Source: JANQMY01 sp965228775 (GTDB taxonomy: Bacteria; Pseudomonadota; Alphaproteobacteria; JANQMY01). Taken from it: 64,000 nucleotides of DNA. The notes under the pieces were generated by a model. The model worked only from the letters and a program-made list of their open reading frames with translations, did no database searches and had not been told where the DNA came from. A program made the translations under genes and the position numbers. How positions within the stretch are numbered: position 1 is the stretch's first letter; every line of letters starts with the position of its first letter. The stretch covers positions 3,038,001-3,102,000 of the forward strand of contig OZ245840.1 in assembly GCA_965228775.1 (NCBI GenBank), read 5' to 3'. Below, piece after piece: positions 44,304 through 53,332 of this stretch.

Positions 44304-45080
44304 CTATCGGCCTTTCCAAACCGGCTTTCGTTTTTCCGCGAATGCCTTCAGTCCTTCTCGGCGATCCTCGGAATCAATCGCTTTCATGGCGATCGGCATT
44401 TGGTTGTCCCATGCCTGTTCGTCAGTCCAATCGGTTGATTGCCAGATGATTTCTTTGCTCGCCGCCAGAGCTGTCGGGCCATTCGCGAGCAAGCTTTCCG
44501 CAAGCTCAATGGCTGTCTCAAGCGCCGCGCCAGGGTCAGACAGGCGGTTTACCAGCCCGAAACGTTCCATGAATGCCGCGTCTTTGAACTGTCCGCTCAG
44601 GGCCATTTCCATGGCGACATGGTAGGGAATCCGTTTCGGCAATCTGAAAAGACCGCCGCCAATGGCAACCACATTGTGGCGCACTTCGGGCAGACCGAAC
44701 TTTGCATCGCGCGCGGCGACGATCAGATCGCAACACAGGCACATCTCCATGCCGCCGCCGACCGCGTACCCTTCCACCGCGGCGATGACCGGCTTTTGTG
44801 GAGGACGTTTCATAATCCCAAACCCGCCGCGGTGGGGCCGCGGACCCCGCTTGCCACTTGCAGCCGCTTTCAAGTCCGCACCTGCGGAAAAGTTGCCTCC
44901 GGCCCCAGTGATGATGCCGGCGAACAACTCATCTTTTTCGTCGAGCATATCCATGGCCGCGCACATGGCGTGCGAGGATTCGTCGTCGAAAGCATTTTTT
45001 GCTTCCGGTCGGTTGATGGTCACGACGAGGATCGGCCCTCGTTGTTCCGTCAAAATTCGATTGCTTGCGTCGCTATTCAT
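44304..45080 (-). CDS. Enoyl-CoA hydratase/isomerase family protein
   Basis: The 258-residue crotonase has VTINRPEAKNAFDDES, NFSAGADLKAAASGKRG (oxyanion-hole segment) and PEVRHNVVAIGGGLFRLPKRIP, close to the standard EchA layout. The start at 45080 has a GGGAG site, eight bases after the SDR stop. It is last in a three-gene operon of ligase, SDR and hydratase, and probably takes part in acyl-CoA breakdown. Confidence 0.9.
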   Translation of the reverse strand: MNSDASNRILTEQRGPILVVTINRPEAKNAFDDESSHAMCAAMDMLDEKDELFAGIITGAGGNFSAGADLKAAASGKRGPRPHRGGFGIMKRPPQKPVIAAVEGYAVGGGMEMCLCCDLIVAARDAKFGLPEVRHNVVAIGGGLFRLPKRIPYHVAMEMALSGQFKDAAFMERFGLVNRLSDPGAALETAIELAESLLANGPTALAASKEIIWQSTDWTDEQAWDNQMPIAMKAIDSEDRREGLKAFAEKRKPVWKGR

Positions 45081-45088
45081 GGGCTCCC

Positions 45089-45880
45089 TCACAATGCCAT
45101 CGTGAAGCCGCCATTGACGGGATAGGTTTGACCCGTAATCCAGCCATTCGATTCAGAAGCGAGGAACAACACCATATTTGCAACGTCCGTAGGCTGACCA
45201 GGGCGGCGAATGATGTAGTTTTGCAAGACCTTCTTCATCTGCTCCGGATTTCCGGTCATCCGTTTTTCCGTTGCCGGTGTTACGGTGGCTGCAATGGCGA
45301 CGCAATTGGCGGTAATTTGGTGACGGCCGAGGGTTCGTGCGACGGACCGCATGAAGCCAGCCGCCCCAGCCTTGGCACCGGCATAAAGGGCCATGCCTGC
45401 GTCCCCCCACCGGCCAGCATCGGAGATAATGGTGATGATCCGACCGCCATTCGCTTCGATCATGCCGGGAATTACAGCGCTGGTGCAGTTCATCACGCCA
45501 TCAAAGTTTACGCCGATATAGCTGCGCCAGACCTCAGGGTTGGTCTCCCAGAACGGTTTTCTGAGTTCTGGATCCGGGTTCGCCCCTGCATTGCCGGCGT
45601 TGTTCACGAGAACCCCTATTGGCCCAAGGTTTTCGGCCGCTTTTGCATGGGCCTCGTGGACCGATTCATAGCTCGATACGTCCGCTTGAACCGCGACAGC
45701 TTTGCCACCGGCTTCTCGGATCTCTTCTGCAACCGCTTCAGCGCGGTCAAGAAAGTAGTCATTTACGGCAACACCGTTTGAATTATGTGACGCCAAGTGC
45801 AGCGCTATCTGGCGTCCGACGCCTTGCCCTGCGCCGGTTACAAAGGCGACTCGGCCTGCCAAATCGAGAATATCTGTCAT
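45089..45880 (-). CDS. SDR family oxidoreductase
   Basis: The 263-residue SDR has VTGAGQGVGRQIALHL, LVNNAG, the catalytic YAGAK and the end GQTYPVNGGFTMAL. The form of the central segment (FDGVMNCTSAVIPGM) matches SDRs that oxidise 3-hydroxyacyl-CoAs or steroid alcohols. Its ATG overlaps the ligase stop (ATGA, 45877-45880). In this operon a 3-hydroxyacyl-CoA dehydrogenase role is likely. Confidence 0.88.
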   Translation of the reverse strand: MTDILDLAGRVAFVTGAGQGVGRQIALHLASHNSNGVAVNDYFLDRAEAVAEEIREAGGKAVAVQADVSSYESVHEAHAKAAENLGPIGVLVNNAGNAGANPDPELRKPFWETNPEVWRSYIGVNFDGVMNCTSAVIPGMIEANGGRIITIISDAGRWGDAGMALYAGAKAGAAGFMRSVARTLGRHQITANCVAIAATVTPATEKRMTGNPEQMKKVLQNYIIRRPGQPTDVANMVLFLASESNGWITGQTYPVNGGFTMAL

Positions 45881-47436
45881 ACTTTCCGCTCCTGATCTTT
45901 CCAGTAAGGTTCCCGAAGCTCCCGCTTCAGAATTTTGCCCATAGTGTTGCGAGGAAGTTCGTCGATGATCTCGATGGTCTTGGGGCGCTTGTATGACGCG
46001 AGATGCTGTGCCGCGTGGGCCAGCAGACTTTCAGCATCGACTTGTCCATCAGATTTCAGCTCGACAAAGGCTTTGACTTCTTCGCCAAATTCGACGTTCG
46101 GTATGCCGATCACAGCAGCGTCCTGGACGGCCGGATGTGTACTGAGGGCGGCCTCAATTTCTGCCGGATACAGATTGACGCCGCCCGAGATGATCATGTC
46201 TTTTGCGCGGTCGGTGATGAACAAGTAGCCGTCTTCGTCCATGCGCCCCACATCTCCGATACGAAAAAATCCATCCGCATCTAATGTGTCGCTGTCCATT
46301 GGTCCGGCATTGAGATATTCGTTGATCATCACCGGCGTGCGCACCCAAATTTCGCCTACATCGCCGATGGCAACTTCGTTGCCGTCATCATCGCGGATTT
46401 GAATGTCCACATTTTTGTGCGGGCGTCCGCATGAGCCTGGTTTGAGCTTGTACTGGCCTTGCGGCATGTGCGTGATCATGCCGGTTTCGGTGGAACCATA
46501 TCCTTCAGACAGCAAGCCCTCTCCGAAAAACCGCTCGATCCAGTCTTTCAAGTCAGCCGTCACCGGTGCCGCGCCGATACCAAGTTTTTTTAGAGACGAG
46601 ACGTCGAAATTGGCGAGTGTGCTTTCAGGCAGCCCGGCCATTCGCTTGAACATTGTTGGAACACCGGTCCAGTTTGTCACTTGGTGTTTCTCTATGAGGC
46701 CAAGTGCCTCCGCCGCGTCGAACCTGCGGAGCAATATGATTTGATTGCCCGCTTGCATCGCGCCTGTGAGGGCCGATGGTCCCGCTGCATGGTGCATAGG
46801 AAGAGTGATAAGGACTACGTCATCCTTGCCAGCAGACCGATCCGCTGCAACATCACGCAGATATTCGGCTACTTTGGGGTCATGACGCGCACGTTGCTGT
46901 GCGTTTGAAACGACGCCTTTCGGCAGCCCGGTCGTGCCGGATGTGTAGATAATGCGTGGCGCGTCTCCTTTTGAAATCCGTCCCGTTTCGAAGTTTCTCA
47001 TCAGGTACGGATAGAACTCGTAGCCGTCTGCATGTGTGTCGATAGAGACGGCGGCCCGAATTGGGAGGTTCGCAAGTGCTTCACGTAATGGCAGGGGGTC
47101 GGGGTCGTCGCAAATAATGGCGTTCGCGCCTGAGTTCTTGAGAACATATTCGATCTCGGACGGCGTCAGACGCCAATTCGCGCCGAGCAATGAGCAGCCA
47201 AGTTTCGCAAGGGCCGAGCTAATAATCGCCCATTCGATGCGAATTTGAGTGCGGACGACGACAATGTCTTTGGCTCTTAGGCCAATTTGCGAGAGTCCTT
47301 CCGCCAAGCGGTCAGCGCGCTCGTTCCATTCCGAATAAGTGAATGAGCGATCACCTTCGATGATCGCCACTTGATCAGGTTTCTCTCGTGCCCAGAACTC
47401 GATCGTTCCCGGCAGGATCTCTCTGTTCTCGGTCAT
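45877..47436 (-). CDS. Acyl-CoA ligase, AMP-binding (FadD3-like)
   Basis: The 519-residue ligase has IIYTSGTTGLPKGVVSNAQQ (near residue 160), SEGYGSTETGMITH and the C-terminal DRAKDMIISGGVNLYPAEIE and RNTMGKILKRELR. It makes acyl-CoA from a carboxylic acid. Together with the SDR and hydratase it could activate and shorten the C/D-ring propanoate acid left by HsaD. The start at 47436 has an AGGAGG site; the frame to 47481 crosses the palindrome. It is divergent from the DUF35-thiolase operon. Confidence 0.88.
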   Translation of the reverse strand: MTENREILPGTIEFWAREKPDQVAIIEGDRSFTYSEWNERADRLAEGLSQIGLRAKDIVVVRTQIRIEWAIISSALAKLGCSLLGANWRLTPSEIEYVLKNSGANAIICDDPDPLPLREALANLPIRAAVSIDTHADGYEFYPYLMRNFETGRISKGDAPRIIYTSGTTGLPKGVVSNAQQRARHDPKVAEYLRDVAADRSAGKDDVVLITLPMHHAAGPSALTGAMQAGNQIILLRRFDAAEALGLIEKHQVTNWTGVPTMFKRMAGLPESTLANFDVSSLKKLGIGAAPVTADLKDWIERFFGEGLLSEGYGSTETGMITHMPQGQYKLKPGSCGRPHKNVDIQIRDDDGNEVAIGDVGEIWVRTPVMINEYLNAGPMDSDTLDADGFFRIGDVGRMDEDGYLFITDRAKDMIISGGVNLYPAEIEAALSTHPAVQDAAVIGIPNVEFGEEVKAFVELKSDGQVDAESLLAHAAQHLASYKRPKTIEIIDELPRNTMGKILKRELREPYWKDQERKV

Positions 47437-47469
47437 ACCTATTCTTTCCTCCTGCGGAATAAAAACATA

Positions 47470-47486
47470 TTGGTTGACCAACTAGT
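47470..47486. promoter_or_regulatory. Candidate operator in the divergent promoter
   Basis: TTGGT-TG-ACCAA (47470-47481) is a perfect inverted repeat overlapping the palindrome ACTAGT (47481-47486). The combined ACCAACTAGT matches ACCAACTGGT at 21392-21401, upstream of the other ligase operon, at nine of ten bases. It lies 34 bases before the ligase ATG and about 90 before the DUF35 gene, so one TetR regulator, perhaps that at 49111, could control both. Confidence 0.5.
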
Positions 47487-47572
47487 AAATTTGACGCTAA
47501 TTTCATCCAATCGCTCGGAAGAGTCAAGAGCCGTCTTGGTTCAACGCGACGGCAACAGACAAAGGCAGACAA

Positions 47573-47938
47573 ATGTCAGACCAAAAAGACTTGTGGAGAG
47601 AGGAAGGCAGCGAGGTGTTGTTAAAGGGCGTCCGTTGCAAAAACTGTGGGAGCATTCTGTTTCCACCGCAACCTTACGGGTGCGAAGCATGTGGTGCTGA
47701 CGGTGCTTCCTTGGAAGATTTTGAATTTTCATCGCGGGGCACGCTTCATTCCTTCACCACGGTCTATGTGCATTCGAAGATTGAAACACCTTATCAGGTA
47801 GCTGAAGTGCAGACTGCCGCACGCCAGTATGTCCGCGCACGGTTGGAGCACCCGGATCCGCGCGTGGGGGATGACGTGACCGGAAGTGTTCGAATGACGG
47901 GCGATATCGCACAGTTTGTTTTCGCGCCGGCGTCTTAG
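47573..47938 (+). CDS. DUF35 OB-fold and zinc-ribbon protein (ChsH2-like partner)
   Basis: The 121-residue protein has a rubredoxin-like zinc ribbon with Cys22, Cys25, Cys37 and Cys40 (CKNC and CEAC), then an OB-fold domain (FSSRGTLHSFTTVYV ... VTGSVRMTG). Such proteins bind thiolase-like enzymes and, in steroid side-chain degradation, form complexes with hydratases and Ltp2-type aldolases. Here it is directly upstream of a thiolase-like gene. An AAAGGC site precedes its ATG. Confidence 0.88.
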   Translation: MSDQKDLWREEGSEVLLKGVRCKNCGSILFPPQPYGCEACGADGASLEDFEFSSRGTLHSFTTVYVHSKIETPYQVAEVQTAARQYVRARLEHPDPRVGDDVTGSVRMTGDIAQFVFAPAS

Positions 47939-47951
47939 GGTGGAGGCAGAT

Positions 47952-49103
47952 ATGGGGTCCAAAAATATTCTCCAAGAGCGCCCGGTGTTTGCCGTTGGCA
48001 TTGGCCTTCACCGCTATCAACATGCATCTGAACTCTCTTATGTAACGCTTGGCTTGACCGCTGTTCGGGCAGCGCTGGACGATGCCCAAATCCATTGGCC
48101 GGCTGTGGAAACGGCTTATGTGGGCAACGCGCGCATTGGCATGGCAGCGGGTTCAACAATGTTGAGATATTTGGGGCCGTCGGACATAGCGGTTGCGCAG
48201 GTAGAAAATGCATCCGCGTCAGGGTCAACGGCATTCCGTCAATCTGTGCACGACGTAGCGTCTGGTGTCTCAGATGTGAGCATCGCCATCGGCGTGGACA
48301 AGCCCGTGGCGGGCGCCGGGCGAGGAGGCCCGATTAACGCGAATGTCCGCACGTTGGATCATGGGCTGGTCGTGCCGTTTAGTCACTTTGCCATGCTTGC
48401 TGAACGCTATATGGCCGACACAGGCGCCACGGTCGAACAGATTGCAAAGGTGGCGGTCAAAAATCACGGCAATGGAGCCCGAAATCCGTTTGCCCAACGC
48501 CAGAAAGTAAGAACCTTGGAAGAAGTTTTGGCGCCGCCGCAGATTTCAGGGGCGTTGACGCGTCTGCAATGCACACCCGTTGGCGAAGGCGCCGCCGCGG
48601 TTATTGTCGCCTCCGAAGGTGCGCTCAAGAGATTTGGGATCGACAAGAACCGTGCGATACGTGTCGCCTCTTCCGCCTCACGCTTGCAAGAATTCACACC
48701 GGATGAAAATGCGGATGTGGCTCTCACGCGGAAGACCACTTTTGACGCTTTGGAAGCAGCCTCTGTCGGCCCCGCCGATCTGGATATCATTGAACTGCAT
48801 GACGCGTTTTCGATTGAAGAACTGCTCTACGCGGAAGCCATGGGGCTGTGCGAAAAAGGAGAGGCGGCTGCTCGCTTGGAGCATGGCGAATACGATATTG
48901 GGGGTAAACATGCCATTAGTCCGTCGGGCGGGCTGTTGGCCATGGGGCACCCGATCGGGCCAACCGGTGTCGGTCAGATTTGTGAAATTGTTCGCCAGCT
49001 GAGGAATGAGGCGGGTGACCGTCAACATCCGAATGCGAAAGTTGGTCTGGCTCATATGGTGGGTGTCGGTGCAGTATGTGTCGTACATGTTCTCAAGCGT
49101 TAG
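47952..49103 (+). CDS. Thiolase-like (SCP2/Ltp2 type) protein with Ser88 at the usual Cys
   Basis: The 383-residue protein has the SCP2-thiolase C-terminal motifs LHDAFSIEELLYAEAMG, GGLLAMGHPIGPTGVGQI and the final MVGVGAVCVV. In the N-terminal motif ENA-C-ASG of active thiolases it reads ENASASG: the codon TCC encodes Ser88 where the acyl-accepting Cys should be. A normal thiolase would be inactive. Ltp2-type retro-aldolases of steroid side chains also act with a DUF35 partner and without the Cys, which fits the gene just upstream. The GGTGGAGG site fixes the start at 47952. Confidence 0.88.
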   Translation: MGSKNILQERPVFAVGIGLHRYQHASELSYVTLGLTAVRAALDDAQIHWPAVETAYVGNARIGMAAGSTMLRYLGPSDIAVAQVENASASGSTAFRQSVHDVASGVSDVSIAIGVDKPVAGAGRGGPINANVRTLDHGLVVPFSHFAMLAERYMADTGATVEQIAKVAVKNHGNGARNPFAQRQKVRTLEEVLAPPQISGALTRLQCTPVGEGAAAVIVASEGALKRFGIDKNRAIRVASSASRLQEFTPDENADVALTRKTTFDALEAASVGPADLDIIELHDAFSIEELLYAEAMGLCEKGEAAARLEHGEYDIGGKHAISPSGGLLAMGHPIGPTGVGQICEIVRQLRNEAGDRQHPNAKVGLAHMVGVGAVCVVHVLKR

Positions 49104-49110
49104 GAAGACC

Positions 49111-49740
49111 ATGCCGGTAAAATCAAAAACCCGCAGAACACAAAAAGAGAGACGCGAAGAGTCTCGAAGTAAAGTGATCGAAGCGGCGACGCATCTGTTT
49201 GCCACAAAGGGGTATGCGGGCACGACGATGATTGAGATCGGCCGGGCGGCAGGTCTTAGCCATGGACTGGTGACTTACCATTTTGGCAGTAAGCAAGAGT
49301 GCATTCGCGCCGTTCTTGAGGATGTGCGCCAGAAGAGCATTGAACGCCGCGAGGCGGGGATGCAGGGAAAACGGGGCCTTGCGGGTCTAGATGTTGTCTG
49401 CGAGCAGTATCTGCGGGGCCCATCGAATCGCCGCCTGACGACAAAGGCTATCTACATCGCGATTATTGAGTCCGTGACCGCGACGCCGGAACTGAAGGAC
49501 CTCACGAAGAAAGCCGATGAGGCGTTTCGCGATTCCATCAAATGGCTGATCGAAGAAGCAATAGATGATGAAGAGGTCTCTCCGGACATCGACGTGCACG
49601 CCGTCTCTGTCCTCATCGTGGGAATGCTCCGGGGCGTTGTTCAGCAGCGCATGGTAAATCCATCGTCAGTACCGATCGACCGGATCGTGAGTGAAGTCAA
49701 GAAGATGGTGCGGGCGAGTGTGGGTGGGCTTGAGACATGA
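49111..49740 (+). CDS. TetR/AcrR family regulator 3
   Basis: The 209-residue protein has a basic start (MPVKSKTRRTQKERREESRS) and the DNA-binding helices VIEAATHLFATKGYAGTTM and EIGRAAGLSHGLVTYHFGSKQECI. The ATG at 49111 follows AGGAAGACC; the longer frame to 49006 overlaps the thiolase. It sits within the plus-strand operon and overlaps the next gene by four bases, so it probably regulates its own unit. Confidence 0.9.
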   Translation: MPVKSKTRRTQKERREESRSKVIEAATHLFATKGYAGTTMIEIGRAAGLSHGLVTYHFGSKQECIRAVLEDVRQKSIERREAGMQGKRGLAGLDVVCEQYLRGPSNRRLTTKAIYIAIIESVTATPELKDLTKKADEAFRDSIKWLIEEAIDDEEVSPDIDVHAVSVLIVGMLRGVVQQRMVNPSSVPIDRIVSEVKKMVRASVGGLET

Positions 49741-50921
49741 CAGATGGCTCCAAAAAACACGGTGCTCTCAATGGTGTGCGCGTTGTAGATCTAACCACTG
49801 TCCTTATGGGGCCGCTCGCAAGCCGAATGCTGGCGGATCATGGCGCTGATGTTATTCACATTGCGCCGATGCACGCGAAGGAATCCATTTCCACGAATGA
49901 CGGGGGAATCGGTGCGATCGCGCTTGATATTCATCGGAACAAACGCAGTGTAAAGCTCGATTTAAAGTCCGACCATGGAAAAAAGGCCCTGTGGGACTTG
50001 ATCGCCACCGCAGATGTCTTGGTGACAAACATGCGGGCAGCCGCTCTTGAGCGGTTGGGCTTTTCAGCGGACCAGGTGCGGAAGCGGCATCCGGAAATCG
50101 TTTATTGTCTCGCCAATGGATATGGCCAGGACGGTCCCTACGCTGAGCGCGCAGCCTATGATGACGCCATTCAAGCGCTTTCCGGCTTTGCGGGCCTATT
50201 CGGCAAGATCAATGGAACGCCTGCATACGCGCCGTCCGTTATCGTCGATAAGATCTGTAGTCTTTTTATTGTTCAAGCCGTCTTGGCATCTTTGCTGCAC
50301 AAAAGGGCAACCGGAGAGGGGCAAACGATCACGGTACCGATGTTTGAAACCATGGCGGCGTTCAATCTCATTGAACATTACAGGGGAGCCGCGCTCATTC
50401 CTCCGAAAGGAACGCCTGGATACCCTCGCCTTATCAATCGTGAACGCCGTCCTTACCGGTGTGCCGATGGCTGGATCGCGTTGTTGCCCTATTCGGGAAA
50501 AAACTGGCGCGATTTCTTCAAAATCATCGGCCGGCCGGAGCTGGCTGAAGATCCAAAGTACGTATCAAACGAAGCGCGGATGCAGAATATAGAAGAACTT
50601 TACGGGATCGTCTCGAAAGCAGCAGAACAGAGGACCACGGATGAATGGCAGCGCGTCTGTGATGAATACTCTATCCCGTGCAATCCAGTCTTGGGTCTTG
50701 AAGATTTAGTGCATGACCCTCATTTGGAGGCCGTCGATTTTATGACGGTTACGGAGCATCCATCGGAAGGAAAGTACAGATCTGTTCGCGATCCTGTGAC
50801 CTACGATGGTCTATCGACACAACTTCGTCGCCATGCCCCCATACCTGGAGAGCACACTGCCGAAGTGCTGGGTGAACTCGGGTGGGAGGAAGATGAGATC
50901 AAAGATTTCATCCTAGGTTGA
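49737..50921 (+). CDS. CaiB/BaiF family (class III) CoA-transferase
   Basis: The 394-residue protein has VVDLTTVLMGPLASRMLADHGADV, NKRSVKLDLKS, and YGQDGPYAERAAYDDAIQALSG with the catalytic Asp of class III CoA-transferases. It moves CoA between acids without ATP, as in bile-acid or carnitine metabolism. Its ATG overlaps the TetR stop. It could recycle CoA to a new side-chain acid after the aldolase step. Confidence 0.92.
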   Translation: MTDGSKKHGALNGVRVVDLTTVLMGPLASRMLADHGADVIHIAPMHAKESISTNDGGIGAIALDIHRNKRSVKLDLKSDHGKKALWDLIATADVLVTNMRAAALERLGFSADQVRKRHPEIVYCLANGYGQDGPYAERAAYDDAIQALSGFAGLFGKINGTPAYAPSVIVDKICSLFIVQAVLASLLHKRATGEGQTITVPMFETMAAFNLIEHYRGAALIPPKGTPGYPRLINRERRPYRCADGWIALLPYSGKNWRDFFKIIGRPELAEDPKYVSNEARMQNIEELYGIVSKAAEQRTTDEWQRVCDEYSIPCNPVLGLEDLVHDPHLEAVDFMTVTEHPSEGKYRSVRDPVTYDGLSTQLRRHAPIPGEHTAEVLGELGWEEDEIKDFILG

Positions 50922-51220
50922 GCTTTGGCTGGACTTTGAAGGGACGAGCAAAGCTGGTCGGCACTTTTGTTGTGCCTCTCACCAGATTTGGGCTCATGAA
51001 CTGCGCCAGCTATAGGGCGAAGACAATCTAAAACTCCCGGGGCTGGTCACCAGTCTTTATACAGAGCAATACGATTTGCCGTTCTGTTCTTCCCCTTGGC
51101 CGAACATCTATTAAGCATGTCCAACACGGACTTCTCTCGAATACGGGGTTGACTCTGCACCCTGATTTTGACTAACCAAAAGGATAATGTAATGCTGTAG
51201 CGCCAGGAGGAGACAGGGTC
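50922..51220. other. Intergenic region before the GH3 gene
   Basis: No gene is supported. GGCAC-N7-GTGCC (50960-50976) forms a small hairpin 40 bases after the CoA-transferase and may be a terminator, without a T-run. Near 51148-51175 two TTGACT hexamers occur, with spacings that could fit a promoter for the GH3 gene, but I cannot choose a -10 box. The GGAGGAGAC site before 51221 sets the start. Confidence 0.5.
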
Positions 51221-53332
51221 ATGACAAAATTAGCGCCACGAAAGGGCATGTCCGAGCAGGAGATAGGCGAGACGGTGGATGCCATCTTGGCCGAAGCCAC
51301 GTTGGAAGAAAAAGTGGCGATGATGTCGGGGCGCGGCTTCTTCGAACAGTTCAAAGGAAGCGGGAACCGTTGGGGCGGTCACCCTTACCGGGCCGGTGGC
51401 GGGTGCGAGCGGCTAGGCGTGCCGGCGCTTTATTTCACCGACGGTCCGCGCGGCGTTGCCCGCGGGCAGTCCACTTGTTTTCCGGCATCGATGGCGCGTG
51501 GCGCGACTTTCGACAGAGATCTGGAGCGCCGGATCGGCGAGGTTATGGGCATCGAAGCGCGCGCTCAGGATTGTACCTTGTCCGGGGCTGTCTGCATCAA
51601 TTTGCTCCGGCACCCTGCTTGGGGCCGTGCGCAGGAAACTTATGGTGAAGACCCCTATCACATGGGGGAATTTGGGGCAGCATTGGCCACAGGAATTCAA
51701 ACCCACAATGTGGTCGCGACCGTAAAGCATTTTGCTGTGAACTCGATCGAAAATGCGCGGTTCAAAGTGGATGTAAAAGTGGATCCCCGAACTTTGCGCG
51801 AAGTCTACCTGCCGCACTTTAAGCGGGCTCTCGACGCAGGCTGTGCCTCCGTCATGAGCGCTTACAACAAACTCAATGGCGAGTTCTGCGGGCAGAACAG
51901 GGTGTTGCTCACCGATATATTGCGGGACGAATGGGGGTTCGAAGGCTTCGTTCATTCCGATTGGGTTGCTGGGGTGCACGCCCCATATGGGGCTGCCGCC
52001 GGGCTGGATGTGGAAAATCCAGAACCTTTGGTTTTCGGCGAGAAGCTCGTAAATGCGGTCAATAATGGCGCGGTCGAGCCCGAAGTGATTGATCGGGCAT
52101 GCCGCCGCATCCTGACCACGATTTATCAATTTGCCTCTCGCGAAGATCCTTATGAGGCCTATACGCTGGATATGGTGGCGTCGGAGGAACACAGGGCAAT
52201 CGCCAAGGAAGCAGCCCTAAAATCCGTGGTCATGCTTAAGAACCGCAAGGTTTTGCCGCTGAAAGAAGACAAGCTAAAAACAGTTGCTGTTTTGGGGCGT
52301 CTCGCAAAGCTCGAAAACACAGGCGATCATGGATCAAGCCGCGTCCGGCCTAGCCACGTTGTGACCGCGTTTGAGGGCTTGGAGCAAGCGCTTCCCTCCT
52401 CATCCGAACTTCTTTATGCGGAGGAGGCCGATTTGGCTGCGGTTAAGAAGGCGGCTGCTGCTGCCAATTCGGTCATTGTGGTGGTGGGCTATACGGCTGA
52501 CGAAGAAGGTGAATATGTCCCAGGAGACATAGCTCTGGATCCGGACGTTCAGGCTGCTATCGAAAATTCGGTGGACGGACAGAATTCTTCCAACTTTGGC
52601 GTTGGGGGTGACCGGCATTCGCTCAAGCTTCCATCGGAGCAAGTTTCAATGATCAAGGCGGCTTGCGAGCAAAACGACAATGTGACCGTTGTGATGATTT
52701 CCGGCTCTGCGGTTGTGGTCAGTGAGTGGGTTGATCTCGCTGGCGCCGTGCTCCACGGATTTTACATGGGTATGGAGGGCGGACACGCGCTGGCGGACAT
52801 CGTTCTCGGGCGGGTCTCGCCAACGGGCAAGCTGCCGTTCTCGGTGCCTGAAAGAGAGGAAGATCTTCCATTCTTTGATATGAATGCGGACGAAATTGAG
52901 TATGGGCCGTATCATGGATACACCATGTTCGACCGCGACAAAGACAAAACACCGGCTTTCCCGTTCGGCTTTGGCTTGACGTACACGGCCTTTGAATACC
53001 GGGCGCTGAAAACCTACAAGGCGCCGGATGGCATTCGGGTAAGCGTGTCGGTCCGGAACACGGGGCAGGTTCAGGCAGATGAAATCGTTCAGATCTATGC
53101 TGGTTTTCCAGGTACCGCCGTCGAGCGGCCTGTAAAGCTGTTGAGAGAATTTACCCGCGTGCCGTTGTCGCCGGGTGAAATTCGCACGGTGCAGTTTCAT
53201 ATTCCCTTCTCCGATCTCACCTATTGGAACGAGACGGACAAGACGTGGGTTTTGGAGCGTGGAGAGCATCGGATCTACGCGGGTGGATCGTCTCGTGAAG
53301 AAGACCTGCTTGTCACAACGGTTTTTGTTTAG
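51221..53332 (+). CDS. Glycoside hydrolase family 3 (beta-glucosidase type)
   Basis: The 703-residue protein has the GH3 layout: a barrel domain with YFTDGPRGVARGQ, KHFAVNS and the nucleophile Asp247 in SDW, an alpha/beta sandwich domain, and a C-terminal fibronectin-III-like domain with VSVRNTGQVQADEIVQIY. There is no signal peptide, so it works in the cytoplasm, cleaving a terminal sugar from an imported glycoside. The next gene, a GPH symporter, overlaps it by one base. In this setting a steroid glycoside is an attractive substrate, but the sequence does not show it. Confidence 0.92.
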   Translation: MTKLAPRKGMSEQEIGETVDAILAEATLEEKVAMMSGRGFFEQFKGSGNRWGGHPYRAGGGCERLGVPALYFTDGPRGVARGQSTCFPASMARGATFDRDLERRIGEVMGIEARAQDCTLSGAVCINLLRHPAWGRAQETYGEDPYHMGEFGAALATGIQTHNVVATVKHFAVNSIENARFKVDVKVDPRTLREVYLPHFKRALDAGCASVMSAYNKLNGEFCGQNRVLLTDILRDEWGFEGFVHSDWVAGVHAPYGAAAGLDVENPEPLVFGEKLVNAVNNGAVEPEVIDRACRRILTTIYQFASREDPYEAYTLDMVASEEHRAIAKEAALKSVVMLKNRKVLPLKEDKLKTVAVLGRLAKLENTGDHGSSRVRPSHVVTAFEGLEQALPSSSELLYAEEADLAAVKKAAAAANSVIVVVGYTADEEGEYVPGDIALDPDVQAAIENSVDGQNSSNFGVGGDRHSLKLPSEQVSMIKAACEQNDNVTVVMISGSAVVVSEWVDLAGAVLHGFYMGMEGGHALADIVLGRVSPTGKLPFSVPEREEDLPFFDMNADEIEYGPYHGYTMFDRDKDKTPAFPFGFGLTYTAFEYRALKTYKAPDGIRVSVSVRNTGQVQADEIVQIYAGFPGTAVERPVKLLREFTRVPLSPGEIRTVQFHIPFSDLTYWNETDKTWVLERGEHRIYAGGSSREEDLLVTTVFV

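Noticed and set aside
44439..45125. 228-residue plus-strand frame
   Set aside because: It is antisense to the enoyl-CoA hydratase at 44304-45080, which has complete crotonase motifs.
51413..52192. 259-residue minus-strand frame
   Set aside because: It is antisense to the GH3 gene and has no recognisable family or ribosome site.
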